From contig JAPLAU010000008.1 of NCBI GenBank assembly GCA_026393115.1, positions 186,001 to 250,000 on the forward strand: 64,000 nucleotides of DNA, given 5' to 3'. The number at the start of each line of letters is the position of its first letter. Positions within the stretch are counted from its first letter, which is position 1. The notes under the pieces are model-generated. The model did not search any database. It was not told the DNA's origin and saw only the letters and a list, made by a program, of their open reading frames with translations. Positions 1-9,713 of the stretch are shown piece after piece. The DNA is from Actinomycetota bacterium. GTDB lineage: Bacteria; Actinomycetota; Actinomycetes; S36-B12; CAIYMF01. A program made the position numbers and the translations under genes.

Positions 1-1570
1 TCAACACGTGCCCGATGTGCGATGACATCAACAAGCCAAACAGTGGCGTGAAGTAGAGGCCGTACAGACCCACCGTGTAGAGCAGCAACACGACAATGGG
101 GTTGGTGTAGAAACGTGCGAGTGGCGAGTGCAGAGCCCACACAATCAACTCGCGAGCACCGCGCGTTCCGTGAGGTGCAGGAGGAATAGCGCGCAGCGCC
201 AGAGTGAATGGCCCACCCAGCACCAGCAGAATCGGCGCCAGCATCGCCAGCGTCATGTGCTGCAGCATGTGCAGACTCATCGATATGGTCGCGTACGAGG
301 CGATTCCAGCGTTGGTAGCCCACATCATGGTGCCGATACCGAGAAGCCATGCGATGGTGCGGCCCGGGGGCCACTTGTCGCCGCGTGCGCGGAGCCGAAG
401 AACCGCAGCGATGTAGAAGGCGGCTGCAAGAATTCCAGCGATCAGGAAGAACGCATCGGGGTGCCAGCCCAACAGCACGGTGCTGTACGTCGGCGGAAGC
501 GGGAAGGGGTACCCCAGCACTTGCTCAGCGACCGTCGACAGATCGGCGACTGTTCGTGGCGAGGGAGTGCGTGCCAGTGACACCGCCAATCCCATCGCGA
601 TTGATAACAGCCCAACTTCGATGAGAAGGAGCTGACCCAGTGCAGCGCGCGATTGCTCAATGCGCGGAATGATGCGCTCGCGCAGGTTACGAGCAATCAG
701 CAGAAGTGCGACGAGTACGACGACCTTGGCAACGATCAGCAGTCCGTAGCCGCTAGTAAACAACTGCGTGAACGAGTCGAGATGTGTCGCGCTGCTGAGC
801 AGACCGCTCAACGCCAATACGGCAACCACCCAGACCGCGAGCGAACTAAAAACGCGCGCGCTGCGGGCAATCTTGGGATCACGCCGAATCGCTGCTCCGA
901 TGAGCGCGACCACTCCCGCCATCCAGAGTGTGGCCGCCACCTGATGCAAGATGTTGCTGGTGAGTGCAAGCGCGTGATCGCCTAGCCCGGCCGCATGTCC
1001 GCTCAGGCCGGGAAATGCCACGCCGATCAGCGCGATGATCAGCCACCCAAAGGATGCGGTGATCGACGACGTGAACAGCGCGCCGATTCCGATCAGGAAG
1101 GCCATGATGGCGGTGAGTAGCAGTGAGTGCGACGGTGACAGATCCCACGCGTAGGTCAGGAAGATGCGAGGGCTGAGCGCGTCGAGGAACGGAACCGCGA
1201 GCACCGACGACACGGTCAGCACTGCGGCCAACACGCTGACGCCGGCCCAGGCAAGGGCTGCCAACGATGTGCGCACGAGCGCCTGTCGACCCTGCGCCGA
1301 AATGACTCCGTCGCGACCCTGAGGCCCCATCACTGCGGCGTACAGCAATCCCGCCACCGTGATGACACCCAGCAGTAATTCCGCCAACCGCGCGATCGGA
1401 AGTGCCCAGCCAACGATGGGACCAGCATCGGGGAGTCCTTCAACCGGTGGCTGCCACGAACCGCCACCGAATAAGAGTCCGACAATGAGTGCGCCGAGTG
1501 AGGCCACCACGATGACAAGGGGAACCGTCCACGAGCGCGCACTACTGCGCGTCGTCGTGGTGCTGGTCAC
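1..1570 (-). CDS. CopD / CtaG fusion membrane protein (3' end beyond window)
   Basis: Polytopic membrane protein; at least 523 codons are visible and the 3' end runs off the left edge. The start is GTG at 1570, overlapping the copC stop as GTGA. The N-terminal ~310 residues are hydrophobic segments of the CopD copper-resistance type, with a His-containing segment (SNILHQVAATLW). From about residue 350 the sequence matches the CtaG/caa3 oxidase-assembly type, with conserved motifs TNAGIASY and SLHMLQHMTLAM, whose His residues are probable copper ligands. CopD imports copper with CopC and CtaG delivers it to cytochrome oxidase; fusions of the two are common in actinobacteria. Last gene of the MarR-MFS-CopC operon. 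Family assignment is firm, substrate is by family inference. Confidence 0.9.
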   Translation of the reverse strand, partial: MTSTTTTRSSARSWTVPLVIVVASLGALIVGLLFGGGSWQPPVEGLPDAGPIVGWALPIARLAELLLGVITVAGLLYAAVMGPQGRDGVISAQGRQALVRTSLAALAWAGVSVLAAVLTVSSVLAVPFLDALSPRIFLTYAWDLSPSHSLLLTAIMAFLIGIGALFTSSITASFGWLIIALIGVAFPGLSGHAAGLGDHALALTSNILHQVAATLWMAGVVALIGAAIRRDPKIARSARVFSSLAVWVVAVLALSGLLSSATHLDSFTQLFTSGYGLLIVAKVVVLVALLLIARNLRERIIPRIEQSRAALGQLLLIEVGLLSIAMGLAVSLARTPSPRTVADLSTVAEQVLGYPFPLPPTYSTVLLGWHPDAFFLIAGILAAAFYIAAVLRLRARGDKWPPGRTIAWLLGIGTMMWATNAGIASYATISMSLHMLQHMTLAMLAPILLVLGGPFTLALRAIPPAPHGTRGARELIVWALHSPLARFYTNPIVVLLLYTVGLYGLYFTPLFGLLMSSHIGHVL

Positions 1571-2154
1571 GAGCGTGTGCCGCGGCGTCGCAGCAGGGCG
1601 TAAACGACCAGCACGGCGAGCGCGGCGACGACGATGCCGCCGATCACCCAACCGACCAGACTTCCTGACTGCGTGGGGGTGGGTGCGGGGCTGGGTGCGG
1701 GGCTGGTCGTGGGGGTGGGGGCAGCCGGTGCGCTTGTCGAGGGACTCGCCGCTGTCGGCGAGGGTGTCACCACGCTGGGCGACGAACTCGCGGCCGTAAT
1801 CGAGAAGGCAATCTGACCGGTCACGGGGTGACCGTCGTCGGCAACAACTCGGTAGGAAATGGAGTATTCGCCGGAGTTCGCGGTAGCGGGCCACGTCACT
1901 GTGACGGTGGAACCTTTCAGCGTTGGCTTTCCGACCTCCACCTGCGGACCGTCGAGCGCGGCGACTTGCACGGCGAGACCCTCTGCGAGAGGCGGCTCGT
2001 TGAAAGTAAGTGAAATCGTCGACGGCGGGCCGTTCACCACCGCCCCATTCGCCGGGGTCGACGATGTGAGTTCGGTGTGTGCGGAGGCGGGTGAGGCGAC
2101 CAAGAACAGCAGTGTGATGAGCGCTGCAAGTACCGCGAGCGAGCGTCGAGTCAT
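1567..2154 (-). CDS. copC: CopC-domain copper-binding protein, membrane anchored
   Basis: Secreted copper-binding protein (195 aa). Residues 1-25 form a signal peptide ending ASPASA, so the mature protein starts with His (HTELTSS), the usual N-terminal copper ligand of CopC. The second ligand region is the DDGHPVTG motif near residue 120. A long Pro/Ser/Thr linker then leads to one C-terminal transmembrane helix and an RRRG tail, so the domain is tethered outside the membrane. The ATG at 2154 is chosen because the signal peptide begins there and it overlaps the stop of the upstream MFS gene (ATGA). The stop overlaps the GTG of the CopD-CtaG gene, so the two are translationally coupled. Confidence 0.93.
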   Translation of the reverse strand: MTRRSLAVLAALITLLFLVASPASAHTELTSSTPANGAVVNGPPSTISLTFNEPPLAEGLAVQVAALDGPQVEVGKPTLKGSTVTVTWPATANSGEYSISYRVVADDGHPVTGQIAFSITAASSSPSVVTPSPTAASPSTSAPAAPTPTTSPAPSPAPTPTQSGSLVGWVIGGIVVAALAVLVVYALLRRRGTRS

Positions 2155-3425
2155 GCCTCTGAGGGTACGCCCACGGAAGGTGCGCGGTGGGCTATGGGGT
2201 CGGCACTCTCCGGCTTGGCGACGGCGGTTAGCCGGCCACGCAGCACGGTAGCCGTGATGATGACGCACACGAGCACACAGAGTCCGCCGATGCCCAGTGT
2301 CCAGCGCGGGCCAGCGCTATCGGCCAGCATTCCGAGCAGCGGAGCACCAATGGGAGTTCCACCGAAGAACACCAGGGAGTAGAAGCCCAGTACTCGGCCG
2401 CGCATGTGAGGGGCGGTTCCTAATTGCAGAAAACTCTGCGCAGCATTACTGAAGGTAAGTGCCGCGATTCCGACGAAGGGTAGAAAGAGCCCGAAGGAAA
2501 TCGGGCTAGGCATCAGAGCGGCCACGATCTCAAGGAGCGCGAACACGGCCGCTGCTCCTGTGACGAGAATCAGACGGGGTGCTCCTCGTCGAGCGGCCAA
2601 CAGCGAACCAGCGAGGGCGCCAACGGCGAGGGCTGTAGAGAAGAGGCCGAATTCGCGCGCAGTTCCGCCGAACTCTTGTTGCGCCATCAGCGCGAGCGTG
2701 AGTTGGAAGTTGAAACCGAAGGTTCCGACGGCCGTGACGATCAGCAGCACCATGATGAGGTCGGGGCGTTTAAGCAGGTAGGTCAATCCATCGCGCAGTC
2801 GCACATTGGCTCGCTCGGCCGCCGTCATGGGGGCAACGAGATCACCGACGCGAATCAACGAAAGCGCGAGGATGGCCGCGGCAAAGGTGAATCCATTGAG
2901 AATGAAGACCCACCCGGTACCGATGGCAGCGATGAGTAGACCTGCAACCGACGGACCAATGATGCGGCCCACGTTGAAGGACGCACTGTTGAGTGCGACG
3001 GCATTGGAGATGTGGTCGCGGCCCACCATTTCGCTGACGAAGGCTTGACGTGCGGGTGTGTCAAGTGCGGAGATCACTCCGAGGGCGAGAGAGAAGGCAT
3101 ACACCTGCATGACGGTGACGTGACCGCTCAGTGTGAGCACGCCCAGCCCCACCGCGAGGAGTCCCATGAGGGCTTGGGTCACGAGCAAGAGCGAACGTCG
3201 CCGCAGCCGGTCGGCGAGAGTTCCGCCCCACAAACTAAACAGCAAGAACGGCAGGAACTGTAGACCGATGGTGATTCCGAGAGATGCTCCGGAGCCGGCA
3301 GTCAGGGTGAGGACGAGCCAGTCTTGGGCCATGCGCTGCATCCACGTTCCGGTATTGCTCGAGAGCATGCCGGCGAAGTAGAGGCGATAGTTGCGCACAC
3401 TGAGCGAGGAGAAGGTGGGGCTCAT
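2151..3425 (-). CDS. MFS transporter, EntS-like (MFS_3)
   Basis: 424-residue major facilitator protein with about 12 hydrophobic segments. The N-terminus (FSSLSVRNYRLYFAGMLSS) and the early WMQRMAQDWLVL segment are typical of the MFS_3/enterobactin-exporter-like group, as is the loop LADRLRRRSLLL between helices 2 and 3. Substrate is unknown. It sits between a MarR regulator (stop/start overlap at 3422-3425) and copC (overlap at 2151-2154), so the four genes form one operon. Efflux of a toxic compound sensed by the MarR protein is the simplest reading, but a link to copper is possible. Confidence 0.88.
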   Translation of the reverse strand: MSPTFSSLSVRNYRLYFAGMLSSNTGTWMQRMAQDWLVLTLTAGSGASLGITIGLQFLPFLLFSLWGGTLADRLRRRSLLLVTQALMGLLAVGLGVLTLSGHVTVMQVYAFSLALGVISALDTPARQAFVSEMVGRDHISNAVALNSASFNVGRIIGPSVAGLLIAAIGTGWVFILNGFTFAAAILALSLIRVGDLVAPMTAAERANVRLRDGLTYLLKRPDLIMVLLIVTAVGTFGFNFQLTLALMAQQEFGGTAREFGLFSTALAVGALAGSLLAARRGAPRLILVTGAAAVFALLEIVAALMPSPISFGLFLPFVGIAALTFSNAAQSFLQLGTAPHMRGRVLGFYSLVFFGGTPIGAPLLGMLADSAGPRWTLGIGGLCVLVCVIITATVLRGRLTAVAKPESADPIAHRAPSVGVPSEA

Positions 3426-3853
3426 AAGCCCGCCAAACGATCAAGTAGCGGTGAGGCCTGGGCGAGTACGCGACGTTCGTCGTCGCTGAGTTGATCAAGT
3501 AGATCGGCCAGCAAGGCATCGCGGCGGCGTCGGTCTTCGTGCAACAGGTCGCGAGCTGCGTCGGTAATGGAAATCACGGATTGGCGGCGGTCGGTTTCAG
3601 AGCATGCGCGCGTGATGAGCCCTAACTCGTCAAGACTGGCGAGAGTGCGAGTTGCTGACGGAGGTCGGATTCCTTCGTGCAGCGCCAGTTCTCCGGCGGT
3701 GAGTGGACCATGCCGATCGAGCGTGGCGAGCATCGACACCTGGCCGAGGGTGAGCCCATGATCGGCCCGCTCGGTGCGCAGCCGACGAGCCAACCGAGTG
3801 ACGCTGATGCGTAGGTCACTCGAGAGTTCGGTGCGGTGCTCGGTCGACGCCAT
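3422..3853 (-). CDS. MarR-family transcriptional regulator
   Basis: 143-residue winged-helix repressor-type protein. A helix-turn-helix spans about residues 45-75 (LTAGELALHEGIRPPSATRT), followed by the wing with the conserved DRRQSVISITDAAR segment and a C-terminal dimer helix. ATG at 3853 is chosen because the protein then begins at the usual MarR N-terminus; TTG (3889) and ATG (3865) further upstream would lengthen it and neither has a Shine-Dalgarno sequence. The transcript may be leaderless. It heads the operon MarR-MFS-CopC-CopD/CtaG, and an inverted repeat directly before the start suggests autorepression. Confidence 0.87.
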   Translation of the reverse strand: MASTEHRTELSSDLRISVTRLARRLRTERADHGLTLGQVSMLATLDRHGPLTAGELALHEGIRPPSATRTLASLDELGLITRACSETDRRQSVISITDAARDLLHEDRRRRDALLADLLDQLSDDERRVLAQASPLLDRLAGL

Positions 3854-3854
3854 G

Positions 3855-3871
3855 TTACTTAGCATAACTAA
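3855..3871. promoter_or_regulatory. Probable MarR operator
   Basis: Inverted repeat TTACTTA-gca-TAACTAA (6 of 7 pairs match) immediately upstream of the marR start. Size and placement fit autoregulatory MarR sites. No binding evidence; inferred from symmetry and position. Confidence 0.5.
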
Positions 3872-3925
3872 CGATCTACGATCAGGCAACCTGCTTCACG
3901 CTGACCGCAGGCTGCGGGCGACTTT

Positions 3926-6900
3926 CTACTTGCTTTGGGTGAAGGACTTCGTGGCGATGAGTCCCCACCCGGAGCCGTTCTTGGCGCGCACTTGCACCTG
4001 GTAGCCGCGGCCCTTGATGCGGTTGGTGAGGGTTGCCGTCTTCACTGAGGCTGCCTGTTGGGCCCAGGTGGTCCATTTCTTGGTGACGGTGTCGTACCAA
4101 CGCACCTGGTACGCGGTCACTGCGCCCGAGCCCACCGACGATGGCGCGATCCACGAGGCTTTGGCCGTCTTGACGGTTGAGGTGTTCACGGCCAACGAGC
4201 GAGGTGCGGTGGCGGTGCCGGCCACAATTGTGTTCGACGTGGGTGAAGCCGAAGACACCTTGCTCGCAGAGTTGGTGGCCTTCACGGTGAACGTGTACGG
4301 CTTGCCATTGGTGAGCCCGGAGACCGAGCACGACAACGCGGGCGCAGTAGAGCCCACCTTTGACGTTGAGCACGTTCGGGTCGCCGTGCCGACCTTCGGC
4401 GACGCCGTCACGGTGTAGCCGGTGATCGTGGCGCCACCGTTCTTGGTGGGTGCCTTCCACGTGACCAGAGCGCCCGCCGACTTCGGTGAAGCCATCGGTG
4501 CTGTGAGTCCTGTGGGCGCCACCGCGACGATGGTGAAGTTCTTACTGCCCGACGAACCGTTGTAGGTGCCATTGCCGAGGTAGTTATACGACGCTGACGC
4601 GGTACCGACGTTGAGGTTCGCCGAATACGTTGCTGGTGAAGGAGTGAGGTCGGAGGTACCGCTGCGAGTCACTCGCACCGTGCAGGGTTTGAGAGCGGCT
4701 CCGGTCCACGACACGCTGACCGGACACGTCACCGTCGTCGTTGAAGACAGCTTCTGCGCGGTAAATCCATCGACGAGTTCGCCGTATTGGGTGTCGGGGT
4801 TGGTGACTCTCGCCGTTACTGTGCCTGCGGTCATCGCGCCGGTGGTGCACGACAGTTCGGTGTCGTTGGTGTGCACCACGGAGGTGCACGCGATGCCGCC
4901 GATAGTCACTGTTGCTGCCGGGTCGAAGCCTGTTCCTGCGATGGTGACTGACGTGCCGCCAGCCGCTGTTCCAGAATTGGGAGTGATGGACGACACCGTG
5001 GGCGCAGCGCCCAACGGAGTGAAGGTGATGGTTCCATCGCCAGCATTTGTGAGTGAGCTGCCACCGTTGGCTGCGGTCGCAAACAACGCGACGGGTAGTC
5101 CGTCGTGGCTCGTCGCGAAGGAGCCAGCGGCCCCTCCTCCAGCGGCTGGTCCGCCGCCACCACCGCCACCACCGTAACCGCCGCCGCCACCACCAGCGCC
5201 CGCCGACAAGGGGCCGGATCCGCCCGCTCCTCCGCCGGCGTATCCGCCACCGTCACCACCGAATCCGCTCGGTGCTTGGCCGTGGCTGCCGTAGTTGCCA
5301 CCAAGCAGTGCTGCGACATCGCCGCCTGGGCTCAGGTAGTTGTACCCCGTGGCGGTGCCGCCAACTCCGCCAGCACTTGAATCCGTGCCACCGGCACCTC
5401 CGGGTACGGGCGTGACTGAATCAGTTCCGCCCGACCCGCCGGTGGCGAGATCGGAGGTGACGCCGGGGGATCCGACAGCTGTTCCGCCGCTGGAACCGGA
5501 GCCTCCGGCCGCGCTACCGCCACCGCCGCCACCACCGGCGACGACATACCCGCTAGCGGAATCTGCACTGGTCACGGTGCTCGCTGACCCGCCGCCACCG
5601 CCAATCACAGGCGCACTGCTGGTGCCGCTACGACCGCCGCCGCCAGGGATGGGCCACAACAACTGGCCGGGGGTCACGGGCATGAGCGCCGTGACGGTGG
5701 CTCCCGCTCCTCCTGCTGCAGTGCCGCCACCACCGCCTCCACCACCGGTGGCGTCGACACGAACGGTGGTGACGCCTGCGGGGACGGTGTACGTGGCGAG
5801 TGGAATGCGAGCAATCTTACGAACCAATTGACCATTGAGAGTTCTAAATGAGCCACCGACAACGAGTCGAGTGTCGGGTAGTTCGGTGACGGCGTATACG
5901 TCGGAACCAAACCCGGTGCCGAGGTTGGCCGTGAATGCGGTGTCCTGGCTGCCATCGGTGTTCAGCCTGATCAATCCGCCGTTGTTAAAGGAGGGGAACA
6001 CGATTTTCCCATCTGATTGCACGATGAGCGCGTAGTCACTCGCCGACACTGAGGGGTCGAAAGTGAAGTCGGGATCGGTGCTGCCGTCACTGAGCAGTCG
6101 AGTGACAGTGCCGGCTCCCAGCAGGGCGAGGATCTTCTGGTCAGATTGCACGGCGAGTTGATAGACATAGCCGAGTGCTACCGAGCCGCTCGTTCCGAAG
6201 GTGGTGTCAACGGCGCCGGTGGAGGTGAGCCGCCGAACCCCACCACTTCCGAAACTCGTCACCACAGCGCCGTCGGACTGCACGGCAACTTTATTTTGCG
6301 CATAACTGTGTGGCGGATCAAAGGTGGTATCGAGGGTGCCGTCGGCGTTGAGGCGCGCTAGCCCTTCGCGATTGTTGACAGAGGGGTAGTTGTTGGAGAT
6401 CTGTCCGGCAAGCACAATCTTTCCATCACTTTGCACGGCAATTGAACTGACGGTGCCGGTCATGGCGTCGACAGCTGGCGCTGCGGCGTTGGCGTTGAAC
6501 GTGGTGTCGGCGGTGCCATCAGGTAGTACGCGGCGCACGCCGGCGTCGCCGAATCCGAACACGATCTTGTCGTTCGCTTGAATCGCGATGGCCCTGACGG
6601 ATTTTGATCCGGTGAAGCCCGCATTTTCGACATTGGTGTTGAAGGCGGTATCACGTGAACCGTCCTCGTTAACGCGCGTCAACGGCGAAGTTTCATGGCT
6701 GGGGAAAAGCCATCCCACCACCACTTTGCCATCGCTTTGTGCAGCCAATGTGCTGACGTCGTCTGAATACGCTTGGTAATCGTGGTACCAGTCGTTCACG
6801 GTGCCGTTGAAGTCATCGACGTAGTTGAAGGTCTGCGGAAGAGGAGTGTCGGCCTGCGCGGGCGCAGACCCCGCTACCAGTGTGGCGGCTGCAATCGCTA

Positions 6901-6952
6901 GTGCGGCAGCGATCGAGGTCGTTCGGCGGGCGAGAGTCGATGCTGTCGGCAC
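3926..6952 (-). CDS. Large secreted delta-60 repeat / glycine-rich / TIG / fibronectin III protein
   Basis: 1008-residue exported protein. The N-terminus is a signal peptide (ALAIAAATLVAGSAPAQA, cleavage near residue 34). Residues ~55-395 carry about seven delta-60 (DUF5122) repeats with the core AVQSDGKIV and L..DG..D.TF, predicted to form a beta-propeller. Residues ~390-650 are extremely glycine-rich, then an IPT/TIG domain (PTVSSITPNSGTAAGGTSVT), an Ig-like segment and two fibronectin-III domains (~820-1005). No LPXTG or membrane anchor is visible, so it is probably secreted or loosely attached. GTG at 6952 is supported by AGGAG six bases upstream. Likely a surface or matrix protein; no catalytic motif seen. 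Confidence 0.85.
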   Translation of the reverse strand: MPTASTLARRTTSIAAALAIAAATLVAGSAPAQADTPLPQTFNYVDDFNGTVNDWYHDYQAYSDDVSTLAAQSDGKVVVGWLFPSHETSPLTRVNEDGSRDTAFNTNVENAGFTGSKSVRAIAIQANDKIVFGFGDAGVRRVLPDGTADTTFNANAAAPAVDAMTGTVSSIAVQSDGKIVLAGQISNNYPSVNNREGLARLNADGTLDTTFDPPHSYAQNKVAVQSDGAVVTSFGSGGVRRLTSTGAVDTTFGTSGSVALGYVYQLAVQSDQKILALLGAGTVTRLLSDGSTDPDFTFDPSVSASDYALIVQSDGKIVFPSFNNGGLIRLNTDGSQDTAFTANLGTGFGSDVYAVTELPDTRLVVGGSFRTLNGQLVRKIARIPLATYTVPAGVTTVRVDATGGGGGGGGTAAGGAGATVTALMPVTPGQLLWPIPGGGGRSGTSSAPVIGGGGGSASTVTSADSASGYVVAGGGGGGGSAAGGSGSSGGTAVGSPGVTSDLATGGSGGTDSVTPVPGGAGGTDSSAGGVGGTATGYNYLSPGGDVAALLGGNYGSHGQAPSGFGGDGGGYAGGGAGGSGPLSAGAGGGGGGYGGGGGGGGPAAGGGAAGSFATSHDGLPVALFATAANGGSSLTNAGDGTITFTPLGAAPTVSSITPNSGTAAGGTSVTIAGTGFDPAATVTIGGIACTSVVHTNDTELSCTTGAMTAGTVTARVTNPDTQYGELVDGFTAQKLSSTTTVTCPVSVSWTGAALKPCTVRVTRSGTSDLTPSPATYSANLNVGTASASYNYLGNGTYNGSSGSKNFTIVAVAPTGLTAPMASPKSAGALVTWKAPTKNGGATITGYTVTASPKVGTATRTCSTSKVGSTAPALSCSVSGLTNGKPYTFTVKATNSASKVSSASPTSNTIVAGTATAPRSLAVNTSTVKTAKASWIAPSSVGSGAVTAYQVRWYDTVTKKWTTWAQQAASVKTATLTNRIKGRGYQVQVRAKNGSGWGLIATKSFTQSK

Positions 6953-7023
6953 TGAGTGCTCCTACGTTGTGGAGCCACTGAGTGGCAGTTCAGTTTGACC
7001 ATGCGTGCCCGCAGCACAAAGCG

Positions 7024-7059
7024 CAACTACCACCTAGGGAAACCCCTAGGTGGTAGTTG
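7024..7059. terminator. Perfect 16-bp hairpin after the cupin gene
   Basis: Arms 7024-7039 and 7044-7059 are perfectly complementary around a 4-base loop, beginning about 20 bases after the stop of the leftward cupin gene. No clear T-run follows on the minus strand, so it may be an L-shaped terminator or an RNA-stabilising structure. It also lies upstream of the large secreted-protein gene, so an operator role cannot be excluded. Confidence 0.55.
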
Positions 7060-7078
7060 AACCAGCTTCTCGTCGTTG

Positions 7079-7462
7079 CTAGGCGAGTCCGAGTTTGTTG
7101 GCCATGTGCCCCATGACCTCAAGGTGTTCCTTCTGGGGGCTGAACAAGATGACCTCGGCGTCGTGATTCACGCGCACGGTGTGGCCAGCGGGCCAGTAAA
7201 AAACATCGCCGCCCGTGCAGTTGTCGGCAGATCCGTCGGCGTACGAGGCGACGAGGTCACCGGAGATCACGTAGCCCCAGTGGGGTGAGTGACACAGATC
7301 GCCCAAGAGACCCTCCAGCAAGGGTGTGATGTCAAGGCCGGCACCGAGGCTGAAGTACTCAACCCCGAGTTCACCGGAGGCCTTCCCGAAGTCGGAAAGC
7401 TGGCGGGCCTTGGCGCCGGGCACATCAAGCTTTGCAGGTATTGCTTCCTTGGAAATGCGCAT
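7079..7462 (-). CDS. Small cupin-domain protein
   Basis: 127-residue single-domain cupin. The first cupin motif is degenerate (CHSPHWGYVISGDL, one His retained after the G of the strand) and the second is GDVFYWPAGHTV with its His. No partner domain, no signal peptide. Cupins of this size bind a metal or small ligand; substrate unknown. ATG at 7462 has AGGA about nine bases upstream. Monocistronic, divergent from the TPR gene at 7625 and followed by a strong hairpin. Confidence 0.75.
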   Translation of the reverse strand: MRISKEAIPAKLDVPGAKARQLSDFGKASGELGVEYFSLGAGLDITPLLEGLLGDLCHSPHWGYVISGDLVASYADGSADNCTGGDVFYWPAGHTVRVNHDAEVILFSPQKEHLEVMGHMANKLGLA

Positions 7463-7624
7463 GGTAGTTGTCCTGTTCTCTGTGTTGTTTCACCGGGGAG
7501 AAACGCAGGAAATCGTTGGTTCACTGACATCTGGTAGGCGTAACAATTTGTGTCACAATGCGACAAGAGCCCTGTAACCACGACCACGTAGAGAACGGGA
7601 GAAACGGTCGAGTGAGTTGGATTG

Positions 7625-9697
7625 ATGAGTAATCCGGGTGGTCTCGACCAGGCTCGGGATGCTGTCGAACGCGGTGAATGGCAACAAGCACTCGACCTGC
7701 TGGCCGGTATCGCGTCACTCGACGTTTCATCTGACGTGCTCGAACTGCAGGCACAGGCCGCCTACGGCAATGGCGACTTTGAGGTGGCCCTGTCGACCTG
7801 GGAAGACCTCTACCGACTCAACATTGCCGATGGCGACAACCTCGAGGCCGCTCGGGCCGCCGCGATGCTCGCGATGTACCTGATGATCGATACCGGTCTC
7901 ATGTCGTCGGTGCGCGGCTGGATTCGGCGAACTGAAGCGCTCCTGGTGGGCGAGCCCGAGGCAGCACCTCATGCACTGATCGCGATGGTGCGCACCTACG
8001 AGCGGTTCATGTGTGGCGACATGAAGTCAGCCCGCGAGCAGGCGGAAATCGCGGTCGATCTCGGATCGCGGCTCGGAGTGCAGCCAGCGGTCGTTGTCGG
8101 CAGCGTGGCACTTGCTCGGCTCACACTTCTCGATGGTCACTTTGACGACGGACTTCGCCAGCTCGATGAGATGGCCGCCCTGCTGATGTCTGGTGAAGTC
8201 GACCCACTCACCACGGGAATGATGTACTGCGAACTGATCTGTGCGGCTCAGGGTCTTGCCCTGCACGATCTCGCGGTCGAGTGGACCAACATGATGGAAC
8301 GTTGGCGCCATGGCAACGCATTTGGCGGGCTCAATGGTCGGTGCCGGGTTCACCGAGCCGAACTACTCAGAGTTTCCGGCCCCTGCGATCAGGCCGAGGA
8401 AATGGCCCTGTTGGCCTGTGAAGAACTGCGCCCGTGGATGCGTCGCGAGTTCGGCTGGCCGCTGGTAGAACTCGGCAATATCCGCCTGCGCAAGGGAGAC
8501 CTCGCGGGGGCAGAGGCGGCATTCGTTTCGGCACACGCGCGCGCGTGGTCGGCTCAGCCAGGGTTGGCGATGGTGCGGTTGGCGCAGGGTGATGTTGCCG
8601 CTGCGTCGACCATGATCGACGAAGCTGTCACGAACCCCGATACATTGCCGTGGAAGGAATGTCCGCCGTTCGGCGACCTGCGCCTCGCACCGCTCCTTGA
8701 GGCACAAGCGGAGATCGCATCGGCAGCGGGAGACGCGGCTGCAGCGCGTCGAGCAGCCACAGCGCTCGAACACATCGCGGATAACTTTCCGAGCCCATCT
8801 CTTCGGGCGGGGGCACAACTCGCCGATGCGCGGGCCAAGCTACTGGTCGGCGATGTGCAGGGTGCCAAGGTTGGGGCAACGCACGCGGTGGTGTCGTGGA
8901 TCGACCTCGGTGCTCCGTTCGATGCTGCTGTTGCCCGCACGGTGTTAGCTGAAGTTCGTGAGCGTGAAGGTAATCTCGATGCAGCGACATTGGAATGGCA
9001 AGCGGCCCGCAGTGCCTTTGAATCCTTTGGAGCCAGTGGCTGGGTTCAGCGTTGTGATGAGAAGTTGTCTGGACGATCTGCACGCTCGGTACCTCCCCCA
9101 GCGAACGCCGCCGCAGATGCGGTGTTTCGTCGCGATGGAGACATGCGGATCGTGCGCTTGGGTGGAGTCGACACGGTCGTTCGAGATCTCAAAGGTTTTC
9201 GCTATATCGAGCGGCTACTGGCGCAGCCGGGCAGAGAGTTTCATGTGCTCGACCTCGTCGCCGTCGAGAATGGTGTGCTTCCCGCTCGATCGGCGGTGGC
9301 GGATGACCTCGAGGACGATGGCCGGTTGGCCACGCGGGGCCTGCCGGTGTTGGATGACCAGGCCCGTGAGGCGTACCGCCGACGTCTGGCAGAGGTCGAG
9401 GAAGACATCGACGAAGCGACGGTGATGAACGACATTGTTCGCTGCGAGTTGGCCCAAAGAGACCGCGACTACCTGATCGCAGAGTTACGAAGTGCCGTCG
9501 GTCTTGGAGGTACCCAGCGTTCGACGGGCGGAAGTGCCGAACGCGCCCGCTCAGCCGTGACGCGGTCGCTTCGGTATGCGCTCACGAGCTTGGCTAAACA
9601 ACACCCGCTCGCGGCGACACATCTTGATCAGCATGTGCGCACCGGAATCTACTGCAGTTACATGCCCGATGAGTTGGTGCCGATTCACTGGCAGTGA
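7625..9697 (+). CDS. TPR-rich protein with C-terminal domain of actinobacterial AAA/TPR regulators
   Basis: 690 residues. The N-terminal ~480 residues are helical TPR-like repeats (for example RGEWQQALDLLAGIASL and GNGDFEVALSTWEDLYRL). The last ~190 residues begin DAVFRRDGDMRIVRLGG and include RDLKGFRYIERLLAQPGREFHVLDLV, and the extreme end VRTGIYCSYMPDELVPIHW. From memory, this C-terminal module is seen in actinobacterial regulators and ATPases after TPR arrays. No AAA ATPase, cyclase or DNA-binding domain is present here. Function unknown; a signalling scaffold is possible. ATG 7625 is preferred over the adjacent TTG 7622; no clear Shine-Dalgarno. Confidence 0.7.
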   Translation: MSNPGGLDQARDAVERGEWQQALDLLAGIASLDVSSDVLELQAQAAYGNGDFEVALSTWEDLYRLNIADGDNLEAARAAAMLAMYLMIDTGLMSSVRGWIRRTEALLVGEPEAAPHALIAMVRTYERFMCGDMKSAREQAEIAVDLGSRLGVQPAVVVGSVALARLTLLDGHFDDGLRQLDEMAALLMSGEVDPLTTGMMYCELICAAQGLALHDLAVEWTNMMERWRHGNAFGGLNGRCRVHRAELLRVSGPCDQAEEMALLACEELRPWMRREFGWPLVELGNIRLRKGDLAGAEAAFVSAHARAWSAQPGLAMVRLAQGDVAAASTMIDEAVTNPDTLPWKECPPFGDLRLAPLLEAQAEIASAAGDAAAARRAATALEHIADNFPSPSLRAGAQLADARAKLLVGDVQGAKVGATHAVVSWIDLGAPFDAAVARTVLAEVREREGNLDAATLEWQAARSAFESFGASGWVQRCDEKLSGRSARSVPPPANAAADAVFRRDGDMRIVRLGGVDTVVRDLKGFRYIERLLAQPGREFHVLDLVAVENGVLPARSAVADDLEDDGRLATRGLPVLDDQAREAYRRRLAEVEEDIDEATVMNDIVRCELAQRDRDYLIAELRSAVGLGGTQRSTGGSAERARSAVTRSLRYALTSLAKQHPLAATHLDQHVRTGIYCSYMPDELVPIHWQ

Positions 9698-9713
9698 AAC
9701 CCGGTTCGGCAAA

